A stretch of 64,000 nucleotides of DNA from CAVVZJ01 sp963752755. GTDB lineage: Bacteria; Planctomycetota; Planctomycetia; Isosphaerales; Isosphaeraceae. The notes under the pieces were generated by a model. It was given only the letters and a program-made list of their open reading frames with translations, did no database searches and was not told the DNA's origin. The first letter of the stretch is position 1. Every line of letters begins with the position of its first letter. Location: NCBI GenBank assembly GCA_963752755.1, contig CAVVZJ010000017.1:124001-188000 (forward strand), read 5' to 3'. The translations under genes and the position numbers were made by a program. Positions 18,475 to 28,890 of this stretch are shown here, piece by piece.

Positions 18475-20968
18475 TCAAATGATCGCGAATCCGGAGATGA
18501 CCTTCCCGTTCCTAATGAGGTGGATCAGGTTCAGTCCGCTTTTCAAGTCGGAGACTGGGACGCCCGGGACGTTGACGTACTTTTGATCGATCGTGTCCCA
18601 GAGCGACAAGTAGAAGGTGCCGTCATCGTGAAGGTAGGCCGCAGTGGGCAGATACGGTTGCAGGAAGTCCGCCGGGCTTGGGACCGGCGAGCCCGCCAAA
18701 CCGCCGCTCAGTCCAGGAATCGCCACGGCGTCGGCCGGTGTGACCGCGCCGGAGAGGGCAAAGCCGTAGTCGCGGACCAACTCCGCATTCGTCTTGCCGT
18801 CCAACTCGGCCAAGCCGGACCCGCGGATCACGTAGTTGGCGGACTGTTCGTGAAAAGTAAAGCTGGCGGCCATCCCAGATGATCTGCTCGGGAGCAAACC
18901 AGGTCCAGGCGAGCGGGTCGCCCGAGTGGATCGTACTCGAATCGAGTTGGACGCCGCCGCCCACGATCTGATTGCCAGAGATGTCCACGTGACGGAGGCC
19001 CGACATGGCGTTGATGTAATTCGCATTCTTCTGGACGAGAATATCCACGCGATTCTTCAGATAGTTTCCCTGGATGTCGTTGCTGGGGCCGAAGCCGGCA
19101 ACGATCCCCGTCGGAAACCGACGATGTAGTTGTTGAGGAATGAGAAGTCACGACCTCCGTCGATGTAGGTCGCATTGGTACTGGTCGGATTGCCGATGAA
19201 CCGGCTTCCGCTAACGATGAAGTGACTCGAGTAGTCGCCTCCAAAGGCTGCTCCGTACAGGCCCCAGGCTGTGAAGTTTTGAATGACATTCGGCGCATTG
19301 ACCGAGTCATGGGTCCAGAACCAGACGCCGGTGCGCGAGGCGTAAGCCGTGTTGTCGCGGAACTCCGTGATTGCCACAGTGGCCGGATTGGGGGTGATGT
19401 TTAGGCCTTCGAAATCGAGTGGATAGTAGATGTACGCTGCATTGGCCGCTCCCGCCACGACGTTGTTGATCAAGGCGACCTGCGGCGACTCGATCCAGAA
19501 ACCGTGCCCGGCGAACCCGAAGTCACCGATCGCATGACGGGCCGGGTTGTCGTAAAGCACGTGACCGTCGGTCGTCGAGCCCGTGATGTGGATGGCCATG
19601 TCGTTGCGGAACGATCCGCGCTCGTCGCCCGCCTCAGCGGCGAAGCCCGAGCCAACAACGTCGTACGCGATGCTGTCCGTGACATTCACGTTGCTGCTGT
19701 GATTGACGATCCCCCAGCCCGGAGAGCCATCGACAACGCAGCCTCGGACCTCGATCGGCGCCGTGTTGGGACCAACCTGGTGGAAGTGCAATGCGTATCG
19801 CGCCCGCACGTTGTCTGAGCTGATCAACTGGGATTTATTCGTGCGGCCCAGGCCGTAGAAACCCGCGTTCACGAAGTCAGACTGCGGTGTCATGATCATC
19901 ACATGGCCGCGACTCGCAATCGTGGCCGTGGATTCTGACTCGAACCTCGCATTGCGCGTCAGGTTGGCGACGTGGACCTCCAGCGGTGGCCCCGATGGCG
20001 CCTGGCCATACTGTGTGGACAGGTTTTGTGACGTCGGCGCGAGGTGGTCGTATCGCAGAGTCGTCGTCAGGCGAACGGTCGTCCCCGTGATCCCTGCAAT
20101 CGTGAGCACCTCATCCTGACCGCCCGCGGGCTCGGTGTAGGTCGTGCCGGCCAGTACCAGCGTATCTCCGACCTTCCAGCCAAGGGGAACTTGACTCAAC
20201 TCCAGGGTCGTATCGCCTGCCCTCGGAGACTTCGCCAGGGCCAGCCAGGGCGTCTCCTCGGCGCCATGGACCGTGATCGAGCCTAGCACGATCAATCCCC
20301 GTCCGACCATCATCGGATCGATCGTGCGATCGATCGGGCCATTACTGGTGAAGACCAGGCGCGCCTGTACGTCCGGCTGGATCGGTTCGCTGGATGTTCC
20401 CATCACGAACGAGCCGTCCTGGTCCACCACCACCGTGTCAGCGCGAAGCATCGTGTTGTGTTCCGAGGCGAACTTCAACGTGCCGCTGACACGCACCCAC
20501 TGCACGGCCGAGTCGATCGGCCCGTCGACGGTCACCGTTCGATCTCGGCATGATCCAGACCTTCGCCCCCGGGCCTGGGACCTGGCGATCCATCCAGGTA
20601 TCCGGCGACGACCACGGCCCGCTGAGGATCGCGATCTGCGTCGTCTGTTCGAAGGGCACCAGCTTGGTGGCCATCATCCCATGACCCGACGACTTCTCCA
20701 TCTGCTCTGTGGTCTGGATGTAGGTGGCGGCCTCCGCACGAGCCGCCTGCTCGATCGCAGATCGAGCCATCACTGGAGGCGAGGGAACCGTTGCCGTCGG
20801 CTGGGCGGTGATCCAGGCGTTTCGGCCACCACCGATCAGGTTCAACGACGGCGGTGCCACCATTGCTGGCACTGTTGATGACATCTGGCTTATTGGATCA
20901 ACACCGCTGAACAGTCGAATCGTCTCCAGGGCCTCCGGCGCGCAGACCATCTTCCGGGACTTCCTCAT
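18475..20968 (-). pseudogene. Exported G8-domain / parallel beta-helix protein, several frame breaks
   Basis: Reads on the minus strand from an N-terminus with EALETIRLFSGV, like the LExRxLLS-type signature of planctomycete secreted proteins. The G8 domain follows (SGPWSSPDTWMDRQVPGPG, then VTVDGPIDSAVQWVRVSGTL and DGSFVMG), then a long right-handed beta-helix (VRARYALHFHQVG, GCVVDGSPGWGIVNH, SIAYDVVGSGFAAE, GFWIESPQVALINNVVAG). Parts lie in different frames, with breaks near 20540, 19090 and 18870. G8/beta-helix proteins bind or cleave extracellular polysaccharides; substrate not predictable. Either a decayed gene or a locus with several base-call indels. Confidence 0.7.
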
Positions 20969-21255
20969 GAGATCGCGACCCTGTGATGATGAGTACGGGA
21001 TGATCCGGGGCCGCGGGCTCCATCGCTCCGTCGGGGGCTTCATCGCTTCCCCGAGACGTGGTTGCGACTCCGGCGTTGACGCTCGTGGACCGAGCTCTCA
21101 TGAAGGCTCTTTAGGTCGCAAAGCGGCGTGTTGCCAAATCAGAACGCTCAGAAGTCCCGATGTGCCCACCACCCGGCCAGCGCATTTCCCTCTGCTCGAC
21201 AACGCTCGCTGCCGCCCATGCCTGGCCGATCAAGAGCTTAGGGGTTTGAAAGAAC

Positions 21256-22178
21256 CTAAGCCGTCCGTCTCTTCTCCGGCCTCCCCAGGATCGAGACGAA
21301 CCACTTCTCCAGGGTGGGCAGGCGGGTGATTCCCGACTCCAACGCCTCCATCTCCTCTCGGCCCAGCCTCACCCCCTTGCTGTACTCCGCCTCGACCAGC
21401 ACGACCTCGGGATGCCCGCCCTTCCAGGTCATCGACTCGGCGTAGCCGAGCACCGCCTCCACCGAGTCCAGCAACGCCCCGTTCCAGTGCAACTCCAGGA
21501 TGCCCCAGCACCGCTCGATCGGGTTGTACTTGCTGTGATACGGCGGGTAGTACGTCAACTCGATGTCGAGCCGATACTCCCGGGCGAAGGCGACCATCCG
21601 CTTGAGGAACTGCGTGCGGCGGCTGTGGTTCTCCGGGCCGTTGTCCAGGTTCAGCACCAGCTTGGTGACCCCGGGGAAGCGGCCCCGGTGGGACTCCCAC
21701 CAATCCTCCAGCCGATCTACGATGAAGTCGCTGGTGACCTTCGAGCGGGCCATGTAGAGCGTCCGGTCGTCGTGCTCGGGCAGGAAGATCCCGAAGGGCG
21801 TCAGCGTGGCCTCGGGCTTGAAGTCGTGGTCCGCCGCCTTGGTCCCGGTGCGGCTCCGGCTCCGGCGGGAGAACGGCCCGACGTTGACCATGGCCTTGGC
21901 GTCGAGCGAGAGCCGCAGCGTGTCCCCGGCGGCGTCCGCCTGCTCGTTGACCGGCTTCACCTGCGCGAAGATGGCGTCGGCCTCCGGGACTCGTATTGGG
22001 GGCGGCACTTGGCCACCTTGGTGAGCCGGTAGCCCAGCATGTTGAGCTTCGTGTTGATCGTCTGCGGGGTGGGCAGCTCCTCGTCGGTGTAGCCCTTCTC
22101 GGAGATCAACCGGCGTCGGACCTCGGCGGCACTGATGCGGACGACGAGCCGGTCGGCCTGGAACCTCGGGTCGGCCTG
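21256..22178 (-). pseudogene. ISAzo13-family (Rhodopirellula-type) transposase, 5'-truncated and frameshifted
   Basis: Matches the DDE domain of the ISAzo13 family: VRISAAEVRRRLISEKGY, TINTKLNMLGYRLTKVAKCR, LRLSLDAKAMVNVGPFSR, DHDFKPEATLTPFGIFLP, LVLNLDNGPENHSRRTQFLK, YYPPYHSKYNPIERCWG, MTWKGGHP. The frame slips once at about 21995 (PEADAIF region). The normal N-terminal DNA-binding part is replaced by an unrelated transposase (see next entry). Ends close to a KRRTA tail at 21256. Not expected to be active. Confidence 0.82.
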
Positions 22179-22946
22179 GCACAGGACCACCGCGATGGTC
22201 GGGAACAGTGTGCAGAAGGCGTTGCGCGTCGCCGCCCAGCCGTCGGTGTTGACCGTCAGAGGAGCGTACTCGGGATCGACATCCCGCGCCTCGGCGGCGA
22301 AGACGCCGTAGGCCTCCCGGAGGTGGGCGTCATCGGCCCCGGCCGTCAACGCCACGCCCAGGAGGCAGCCGCCGCCGACGGTGGTCGCGACGTAGCCCTT
22401 GCGGCCGGCCCAGTCGGCGTGATGCTCGTCGGCGGCCAGGTGCTCGGGCAACCGAGCCGGATCGCGGACGGTGGCCCCGCCCAGGCTGTTGCGCCCCAGC
22501 CGCTCGACGACGCGATGCCAGAACATCTCGCTGTGGCCGAAGCCGATGGCCAGCAGCCACGCCGGAACGCCATGAGCCACCAGGAGCAAGGGATAGGCCA
22601 GCTCCTCGACGGTGCCGGTCATGTAGCCGGTGACGAAGCTGGGGCGGAGCCAGTAGGAGACCCCCTCGGCGGTGACGAGCTTCCGCAGCTTGATGCCGGG
22701 GAGCTTGCGCGAGGGGCGGCCGAACCCGAGCAGGCGGTAGCCGCGGTCGAAGCCCGGTGGGAACAACTCTGGGGCCGATTGGACCGATTGCGTGAGGACC
22801 GCCCGCGTGCGTTGGGCGTCGTCCCAGATCTCGTCGGATTGCTGGCGGGTCATGGGGATGACGATCTGTTTGGCGCCTCGTGGCGATTGCGTCGCGGGAG
22901 CGTTTCGCTCACGATTGACCCGCCGGGTCTTCGGTCGAGCGTCCAT
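22179..22946 (-). pseudogene. Unclassified DDE-type transposase, N-terminal 256 residues
   Basis: ATG 22946 with GGAGGCG upstream begins a conserved-looking protein: SYWLRPSFVTGYMTGTVEEL, ADEHHADWAGRKGYVATTVG, and LTVNTDGWAATRNAFCTLFP, which carry Asp residues placed as in a DDE catalytic core. At residue 256 (VVLC) the frame runs without a break into ISAzo13 sequence (QADPRF). I do not recognise the family with certainty. It appears to be a host transposase cut and fused to another, leaving a 3'-truncated gene. Confidence 0.55.
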
Positions 22947-23198
22947 CTTCGCCTCCGCTCCTGTGGCAAGAAGAAGGATGACGAAGTGGCCGCCGGCCGG
23001 ATACCCGGCACTCCAATACCTGCAATCCGGTAGAGTCAGAAATATCCTACCTACTTTTGAGACGCCCACCCCCCGAAAGCCCGCCTTGCAATCGGGTGGG
23101 TGGCATTCCGGGCGGCACGAAAATAAGATGGTGCGTCCGCCGAATGGCTTCGTGTCTGATTTTTGGATACACAAACACCCGGCGGTCGGGGCCTTCGC

Positions 23199-24114
23199 AT
23201 GCTCTTCCGGCTCGACGATGTCACGAAGACTTACGGCCCGGTCACGGCCCTCCGGGGCTTGAGCGTCGTGATGCCCAAGGGGGCGATCGGTTTGCTGGGT
23301 CCCAACGGGGCCGGCAAGACGACGATGATCCGGACCTTGCTCGGGTCTGATCGCGATCGACTCGGGCGACGGCAAGTGCTCGGACTGGACATCCGGCGCG
23401 ATCGACTGGACGTCCGGCAGACCGTCGGGTTCGTGCCGGAGGACGAATGCCTCTTCCCCGGCACTGACGGTATCGGGTTCGTCGCCTACGCCGGCGAGCT
23501 GACCGGGATGAGGACCCGACGAGGCGATGCAGCGGGCCCACGAAGTGCTCGACTACGTGGGACTGGCCGAGGCGCGGTACCGGAAGGTGGATTCGTACTC
23601 GACCGGCATGAAGCAGCGGTTGAAGCTGGCGGCGGCGATCGTGCACGACCCGAGACTCCTGATCCTCGACGAGCCGACCAACGGCATGGACCCCAAGGGT
23701 CGCGAGGACATGCTCGCCCTGGCCCGCGACCTGGCGCAAAACAAGGGGATGAGCCTGCTCTTCTCCAGCCACCTGCTGCCCGACGTGGAGGCGGTCTGCG
23801 ACCATATCATGGTCCTCGGCGGCGGCCGGCTCCTGGCCAGCGGGCAGATCGAGGAACTGAAGTTGAGGCACGGGCGGCAGTACGTCGTGAGGGTGAAGGC
23901 CGACGCGGCTTCGCTGGCGTGGCGGCTAGAAAGGGACGGCATGGCTGTCGAGCCGCAGGACGATGGCTTGCTCGTGGACTTGCCCGAGAACGCCGACCTG
24001 CCCGACCTCTGGCGGGTAGCGCAGGAGGCGGGCATGCAGGTGCGCGCCCTGCGACCGCGGCGGAGCACGCTCGAAGAAGTCTTCCTCAATGCCCTGGCGG
24101 CGGGAAAGCCTTGA
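23199..24114 (+). pseudogene. ABC transporter ATP-binding protein 1, frameshifted
   Basis: ABC ATPase of the CcmA/NatA type. Walker A is GPNGAGKTT, the signature region YSTGMKQRLKLA, Walker B LLILDEPTNGMD, and the switch His FSSHLLPDVE. One extra C near 23515 separates GELTGMRT from EAMQRAHEV, and a short out-of-frame patch lies at about 23335-23375. The stop overlaps the next start (TGATG, 24112-24116). First of an ATPase-permease-ATPase-permease set. ABC exporters of this layout act on unknown substrates in planctomycetes. Confidence 0.78.
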
Positions 24115-25235
24115 TGCCGATCTTCGACCAGGGATACCAGCACTGGGACGGGCATCTCTCCGGCCAGCCTGGCGATGGCTGGCGATCACCCGGCAAGGGG
24201 TCCGCGCTCACTGGGCGAAGCGCTGGACGAAGTATCTGGTCGTGTCGGCCTGGACCCCGGCTCTGGCCCTGGTGGGGTTCCTGGCGATCTGGGGTTTGCT
24301 GGAGCAGAAGAGCGAACTGGTCGAACCGTTCATGCCGTTGCTCCAGGCGCTGCTACCGCCGGTCGTCCGCGACGGGCCGGTGCAGTTCCGGTCGAGCGTC
24401 TGGACGATGGCATTCCACGTCTTCTTCAGCCTGGAGATCGGGCTCGTCGATGCTCCTGGTGCTGATGGTCGGGCCGGACCTGATCAGCCAGGATCTGCGG
24501 TTCAACGCCATCCCGCTCTACTTCGCCCGGCCGCTCCGGAGCGCTGGGACTACTTCCTCGGCAAGCTCGGGGTGATCGTGGTCTTCCTGTCGGCGGTGAC
24601 GGTCTTCCCGGCCCTGCTGGCCTACGTGGTGGGCGTGGCGTTCAGCCTCGATTTCCGCGTGCTGGGCGACACCTGGCACCTGCTGGTCGGGAGCATCGGC
24701 TTCGGCGTGGTCGCGGCGGTCGGCTCGGGCGTGGTCATGCTGGCTTTCTCGTCGCTCTCGCGGAACTCGCGGTACGTGGCGATGATGTGGGTCGGGCTCT
24801 GGGTGATCGGCAACGCGGTGGCCGGGGATGCTGGTGAGCACGGTCAACCGGCACGACGAGCAGAAGATCTGGCAGGTCGTCTCGTACACGTCCGACCTGC
24901 ACCGGCTCCAGGAGGTGATGCTCGGCACGGAGGCGGCTCGCGACCAGCTCAACGGGGCGTTCCAGCAGCTCATGCAAGTCGGTGCCCGGCCAGCCGGGCT
25001 TCGGAGGTCGAGCCGAGGGAGCGACCGCGTGGACTCCGCGGGCTGTTCCGAGCGTCGCGAGCCACCACCGCCGCCTCCCCCGACGATCTTCGGCAACGGC
25101 GGGCGGATCGAGCCGTTCAACTGGCTCGTCAGCCCGTTTCCGTGGACGTACTCGGCCGGCGTGCTCGCGGGGCTGGTCGTGCTGTCGTTGTGGACCCTCT
25201 CGACCCGCGTCAAGTCACTGGACCGGCTCCGATGA
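24114..25235 (+). pseudogene. ABC-2-type permease 1, several frame breaks
   Basis: Starts MPIFDQGYQHWDGHLSG, a typical beginning of planctomycete ABC-2 permeases. Membrane segments are spread over all three frames: YLVVSAWTPALALVGFLAIW, FHVFFSLEIG, LISQDLRFNAIPLYFARPL, LGVIVVFLSAVTVFPALLAY, GFGVVAAVGSGVVMLAFSSL, AMMWVGLWVIGNAV. The C-terminal TM (YSAGVLAGLVVLSLWTLSTR) ends just before the second ATPase. At least four frame changes are needed to rebuild it. Confidence 0.72.
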
Positions 25236-26182
25236 CGATGACCAAGACACAAACACCCGCGCCGATCGTCGAGTTCGAGGGCGCCTCGAAGTGGTACGGC
25301 CAAGTCATCGGCCTGAACAAGCTGACGCTCCGGATCGGGCCGGGTATCACGGGCCTGCTCGGTCCTAACGGTGCGGGCAAATCGACGATGCTCCAGCTCG
25401 CCACCGGCCAGCTCCGGCCGAGCCAGGGGACGGTCCGGGTCGCTCGGCCACCGCGCCTGGAACAACCCGGCCTGAACCGTTACCTCGGCCTCTGCCCCGA
25501 GCAGGACGCCTTCTACGAGTGGATGACCGGCCGGCAGTTCGTCAACACCTGCGCCCGGCTCGGCGGCCTGCCGCCGCGGCTGGCCCGCGACAAGGCCGAC
25601 CTGGCGATCGAGCGCGTCGGCATGACGGCCCACTGCAACCGGGCGATCCGGGGTTACTCCAAAGGGATGCGCGCAGCGGACCAAGCTGGCGCAGGCGCTC
25701 GTGCACGACCCGGACGTCCTCTTCCTCGACGAGCCGTTGACCGGCACCGACCCGGTAGTAAGGCATGAGCTGATCCAGATCATCTTGCGGATCGCCGCGG
25801 AGGGCAAGGGGGTGATCCTCTCCAGCCACGTGCTGCACGAGGTCCAGGCGATCACGCCGAGGATCGTCCTGATCAACCACGGCCGGCTGGTGGCCGAGGG
25901 GGATGTGCGCGCGATCCGCGACCTGATCGACCGGCACCCGCATCGGATCGTCTTGAAGTCGCCCGTCGGGTCGGGCATTGGCGGCGCGGCTGGTCGGTTC
26001 GACGACGTGGTGGGCGTCGAACTGCGGCGGGACGACGGGGCGATCCTCGTCGAGACGAACGCGCCTGACGCCTTCTACGGCCGGCTGGCCGGGATCGCCT
26101 GGAAGGCGGCACGCCGATCGAGGAGGTCTATTCGGACGACGACAACCTCGAAGCGGTCTTCAAGTACCTGGTGAACTCATGA
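25232..26182 (+). pseudogene. ABC transporter ATP-binding protein 2, frameshifted
   Basis: IVEFEGASKWYGQVIGLNKL, Walker A GPNGAGKST, YSKGM before a break near 25672, then Walker B VLFLDEPLTGTDP and switch His LSSHVLHEV. A second slip occurs near 26105, before the conserved IEEVYSDDDNLEAVFKYLV-like ending, visible across frames. Its stop overlaps the next ATG (ATGA, 26179-26182). The motifs needed for ATP hydrolysis are all present but not in one frame. Confidence 0.78.
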
Positions 26183-27050
26183 GCCACGCCCTCGACGACA
26201 TGCCCGGTGCCGTCCGAGTTGCCGAAGGACCGGCGACCGGCCGCGTTGCCGGTCCGGCTTTCGCGGAGGATCAGCCCGACAGCGGTCGGAGCCCTCTTCG
26301 CCATGAGCGTCGGCCGGCTCTGCCGGGCGAAGCGATTATGATCCTCGCTCCTACTCTACCTGCTGCCGATCGGGCTCGTGCTGGTCGTACGCCAGTTCGG
26401 CCATGAGGATCGCCCCGCGATACGAGACGCGCTGGTGCTGAACCTGTTGCCCTACACCCTCATCCCGCTTGACGGCATTGCTCTATGCGCCGGGGCTCAT
26501 TCAGGACGAGGTCGAGGAGCAAACGCTGACGTATCTGTTGATCCGCCCTTTACCCCGCTGGCTAGTCTACGTCACCAAGCTGGAGGCCACGGTCGTCGTG
26601 ACCGCTTTACTGGCGGCGATCTTCACGACGGCCACCGAGGCGGCGATCTGGTGGGACACCGAAGATTTTGTCGAGGTGATGCCGCAGCACGCCGCGACGC
26701 TCTCGGCGTCTTGCCCTCTCCCTCGTGGCCTACAACGCAGTTTTCGGGGCGCTGGGACTGTTCGTGCGCAAGCCGTTGGCGTGGGCGTGCTCTACATGGT
26801 CGTACTGGAAGGCATCTTCGCCAACACCGACTTCATCTTCCGACGGGCCACGGTCATGTATTACTTCCGCGTGCTCGTCTTGCGATGGCTCGAACCAGCG
26901 GATCCAGGCTGGTCCATCGACCTGGACGTGGCCCCGGGTTCCGGCGAGAGCGTCACTTCGCTTTTGATCGCAAGCTTGATCTTGACGGCCATCGCCGCCT
27001 TCGCCTTCACCGTTCGCGAGTTCCGGCTAAAAACGCCCGAGTCCGCGTGA
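26179..27050 (+). pseudogene. ABC-2-type permease 2, several frame breaks
   Basis: Coupled to ATPase 2 by ATGA. Recoverable membrane blocks: LLYLLPIGLVLVVRQFGHED, YAPGLIQDEVEEQTLTYLLI, RPLPRWLVYVTKLEATVVV, LSLVAYNAVFGALGLFVRKP, VLYMVVLEGIFANTDFIFR, and the last TM SLLIASLILTAIAAFAFTVR. QDEVEEQTLTYLLIRP is highly characteristic of these permeases. Four or more single-base slips separate the blocks. Completes the four-gene exporter. Confidence 0.72.
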
Positions 27051-27151
27051 GGGTCGGCCGGGGCAATGGGCGATGGGTGATGAGGAGTCGCAGCCTGGAC
27101 GGCTCGGCGGAATCACTGACCATCCAGCCACCAATGCTCCGCCGTTCCGGT

Positions 27152-27571
27152 TCAGGGAATACCTGCCGAGCGCACCAGGGCGCGGGCGAGCAGGCCGCGG
27201 GCGGACGAGTAACGGCGACGCAAAGCTTCCAGGGCTCGCGACTCCTCGAAGGGGTTGGAGGGGAACTTGGCACGCTCGCGGACCGCGTCATTCAGAGCGC
27301 GGGTGAAGTCGAGTGAGAGCGTAAGGTTCCGTATGGGCTCAAGCTCCGACCGGCGAGGCCGCTTCATCGAGACCGAGAGCAAGGCCCGATCCTGCGTCTC
27401 ACGAGGCGGGACCTGCTCGTTGCGGGGAAGGTCGAGCCAGTTGAACGGAGCGATCGACCAGGAGCCCGCATCCCCGAAGCGATAGGCAAGCAGGATGAGG
27501 GGCTCCTCCACGATCAAGGCGAACTCGGCCTCGCCTTGGAGGACGGTCTGGACGCTCCAGCTGCCCGTCAT
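27152..27571 (-). CDS. Conserved hypothetical protein (139 aa)
   Basis: No named domain recognised. The first half reads like a compact beta domain (EAEFALIVEEPLILLAYRF, SWSIAPFNWLDLP), and the second half is helical and arginine rich (FEESRALEALRRRYSSARGL). The layout resembles hypothetical proteins I associate with Isosphaera-type planctomycetes, but I cannot name one. The ATG overlaps the stop of the preceding 49-aa gene (ATGA), so the two are co-translated. No signal or TM. Confidence 0.6.
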   Translation of the reverse strand: MTGSWSVQTVLQGEAEFALIVEEPLILLAYRFGDAGSWSIAPFNWLDLPRNEQVPPRETQDRALLSVSMKRPRRSELEPIRNLTLSLDFTRALNDAVRERAKFPSNPFEESRALEALRRRYSSARGLLARALVRSAGIP

Positions 27572-27717
27572 TGAGCATCGAGATCGTATGCGTCCTGGCG
27601 ATAGGAGAACGAAGCATCGTCTACGGCCGCCGCGTCGCGACCCTTCGTCCGGGACTTGGTCACCGTCCTGGAACGGGCCGGGCCGCGCGACACGGGGGTC
27701 GTGGGGGTGCTGGGCAT
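27568..27717 (-). CDS. Small basic hypothetical protein (49 aa)
   Basis: Starts at ATG 27717 with AAGGAGAGG upstream, a stronger ribosome site than most in this window. Thr/Ser/Arg-rich N-terminal half (PTTPVSRGPARSRTVTKSRT) and an acidic C-terminus. Ends in ATGA overlap with the 139-aa gene. Function unknown; the overlap and ribosome site are the evidence that it is translated. Confidence 0.5.
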   Translation of the reverse strand: MPSTPTTPVSRGPARSRTVTKSRTKGRDAAAVDDASFSYRQDAYDLDAQ

Positions 27718-28342
27718 GGGTGCCTCTCCTTGCTGCTTCGTCGCCTTGAAGTCATGCAGTGGCCAAAGTTCCGGTTTGGCCCAGAGTGACACGACAAGGA
27801 TCGAGATGAGGGTGAGATCGATTCGTGTCCGCGAGGCGGGAGGGTATCCGTACCCCACTGAGGCTAGCCCAGCGTGGGGGGGCTTGTCCAGTACCGAGAC
27901 GGTGCTTTTGTGTGGAGTTCTCATGTGGCAGAAGCAAGTACCGGATTTCGAAGAGGTTATTCTTGAGGAAGGGAAGCCGGATTCTCACTCCGAGTCACAC
28001 CCAACCGCCCACTAGTCTGGCCGGGAAACGGCGACTCGACGGCCGGTTGAGGGCGATCGTGGTGAACTGGCCATGCCGCTCGGGTGATCCTAAGAGCGTG
28101 CGCTGCGCACAAGGCTTCCGGATGTTTCCGAATAAAAACCCCAGATTTCGAGATTGCCGCTTGCATGCTGGTAGGCACTTTTCATAAACTCTGGTTGCTT
28201 GCAAGGTCTGGCAGGCGATGTCCGACTTTCATCCACCAATCGCCCCAATAACTCACCCGGAGTGTGGCGGGCCTCGAAGCCAGTCCAGAGCGATTGTCGC
28301 GGATCGACCGGCCGGATCATCCCAACCAGGACGCGAGCAGTG
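27718..28342 (+). other. Intergenic, 625 bp, no gene recognised
   Basis: Moderately AT rich between 27895 and 28200. Short frames on both strands have no family look. Two minus-strand patches resemble the translated 3' ends of tRNAs but no cloverleaf can be drawn. Likely contains the promoter of the long operon that follows. Confidence 0.4.
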
Positions 28343-28840
28343 ATGGACGCAACGTATCAGTGCCTGAGCTGTGGTCTAACACTGCCCGAGTCGGAGGCCG
28401 GCACCACGGGCAACGTCACGTCTTGCCCCAAGTGCGGCCGCGACATGTACCGAAAGGAGCCGGCAGCCGCTCCCGTCCCCTCGCGTTTCGGCGCCGGCTT
28501 GCCTGCGGCCGGCGGCGTCGGGGTCGCTCGATCGAGCCCAGCCCTACCCTCGCGATACGGTGGCGTCTCGGGTGCCGAGCAGTTCGTCCGCCAGGAAGAG
28601 GATGAGGACGAGAACCCCATCGTCTTGCCGCACACGCCTTTCGTCGTGATCCTTGGGCTGATCTTCTCGTTCTTACCCTTGATCTGCTTCGCCGGCGTGA
28701 TCATCTCTTATCTCGGTTACCGGCTGGTGACGGACAGTCCCAAGGGAATCCGGGGCAAGGAGATGGCCATCGCCGGCATGATCATTGGCGGCCTCATGTC
28801 GGTCTTGACGATCTACCTGCTCGCGGCTCGCGGCGGTTGA
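28343..28840 (+). CDS. Zinc-ribbon membrane protein (DUF4190-like)
   Basis: 165 aa. N-terminal zinc ribbon YQCLSCGL...SCPKCGRDMY (two CxxC pairs, residues ~7-36), a flexible Pro/Gly/Ala linker, then two membrane helices (FVVILGLIFSFLPLICFAGV and MAIAGMIIGGLMSVLTIYLL) separated by a short loop LVTDSPKGIRGKEMA, the arrangement of DUF4190-type proteins. First of eleven same-strand genes ending with the E2 gene at 38272. Probably a cytoplasmic-facing zinc ribbon on the membrane. Role unknown. Confidence 0.75.
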   Translation: MDATYQCLSCGLTLPESEAGTTGNVTSCPKCGRDMYRKEPAAAPVPSRFGAGLPAAGGVGVARSSPALPSRYGGVSGAEQFVRQEEDEDENPIVLPHTPFVVILGLIFSFLPLICFAGVIISYLGYRLVTDSPKGIRGKEMAIAGMIIGGLMSVLTIYLLAARGG

Positions 28841-28890
28841 GTCGAGCCCGACGTCACGTCCCCTCGTGCGGAAATGGTCCGAGGCGAGCC

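Noticed and set aside
27750..28010. tRNA-like patches on the minus strand
   Set aside because: Short pieces look like translated tRNA 3' ends, but no acceptor stem or cloverleaf can be drawn.
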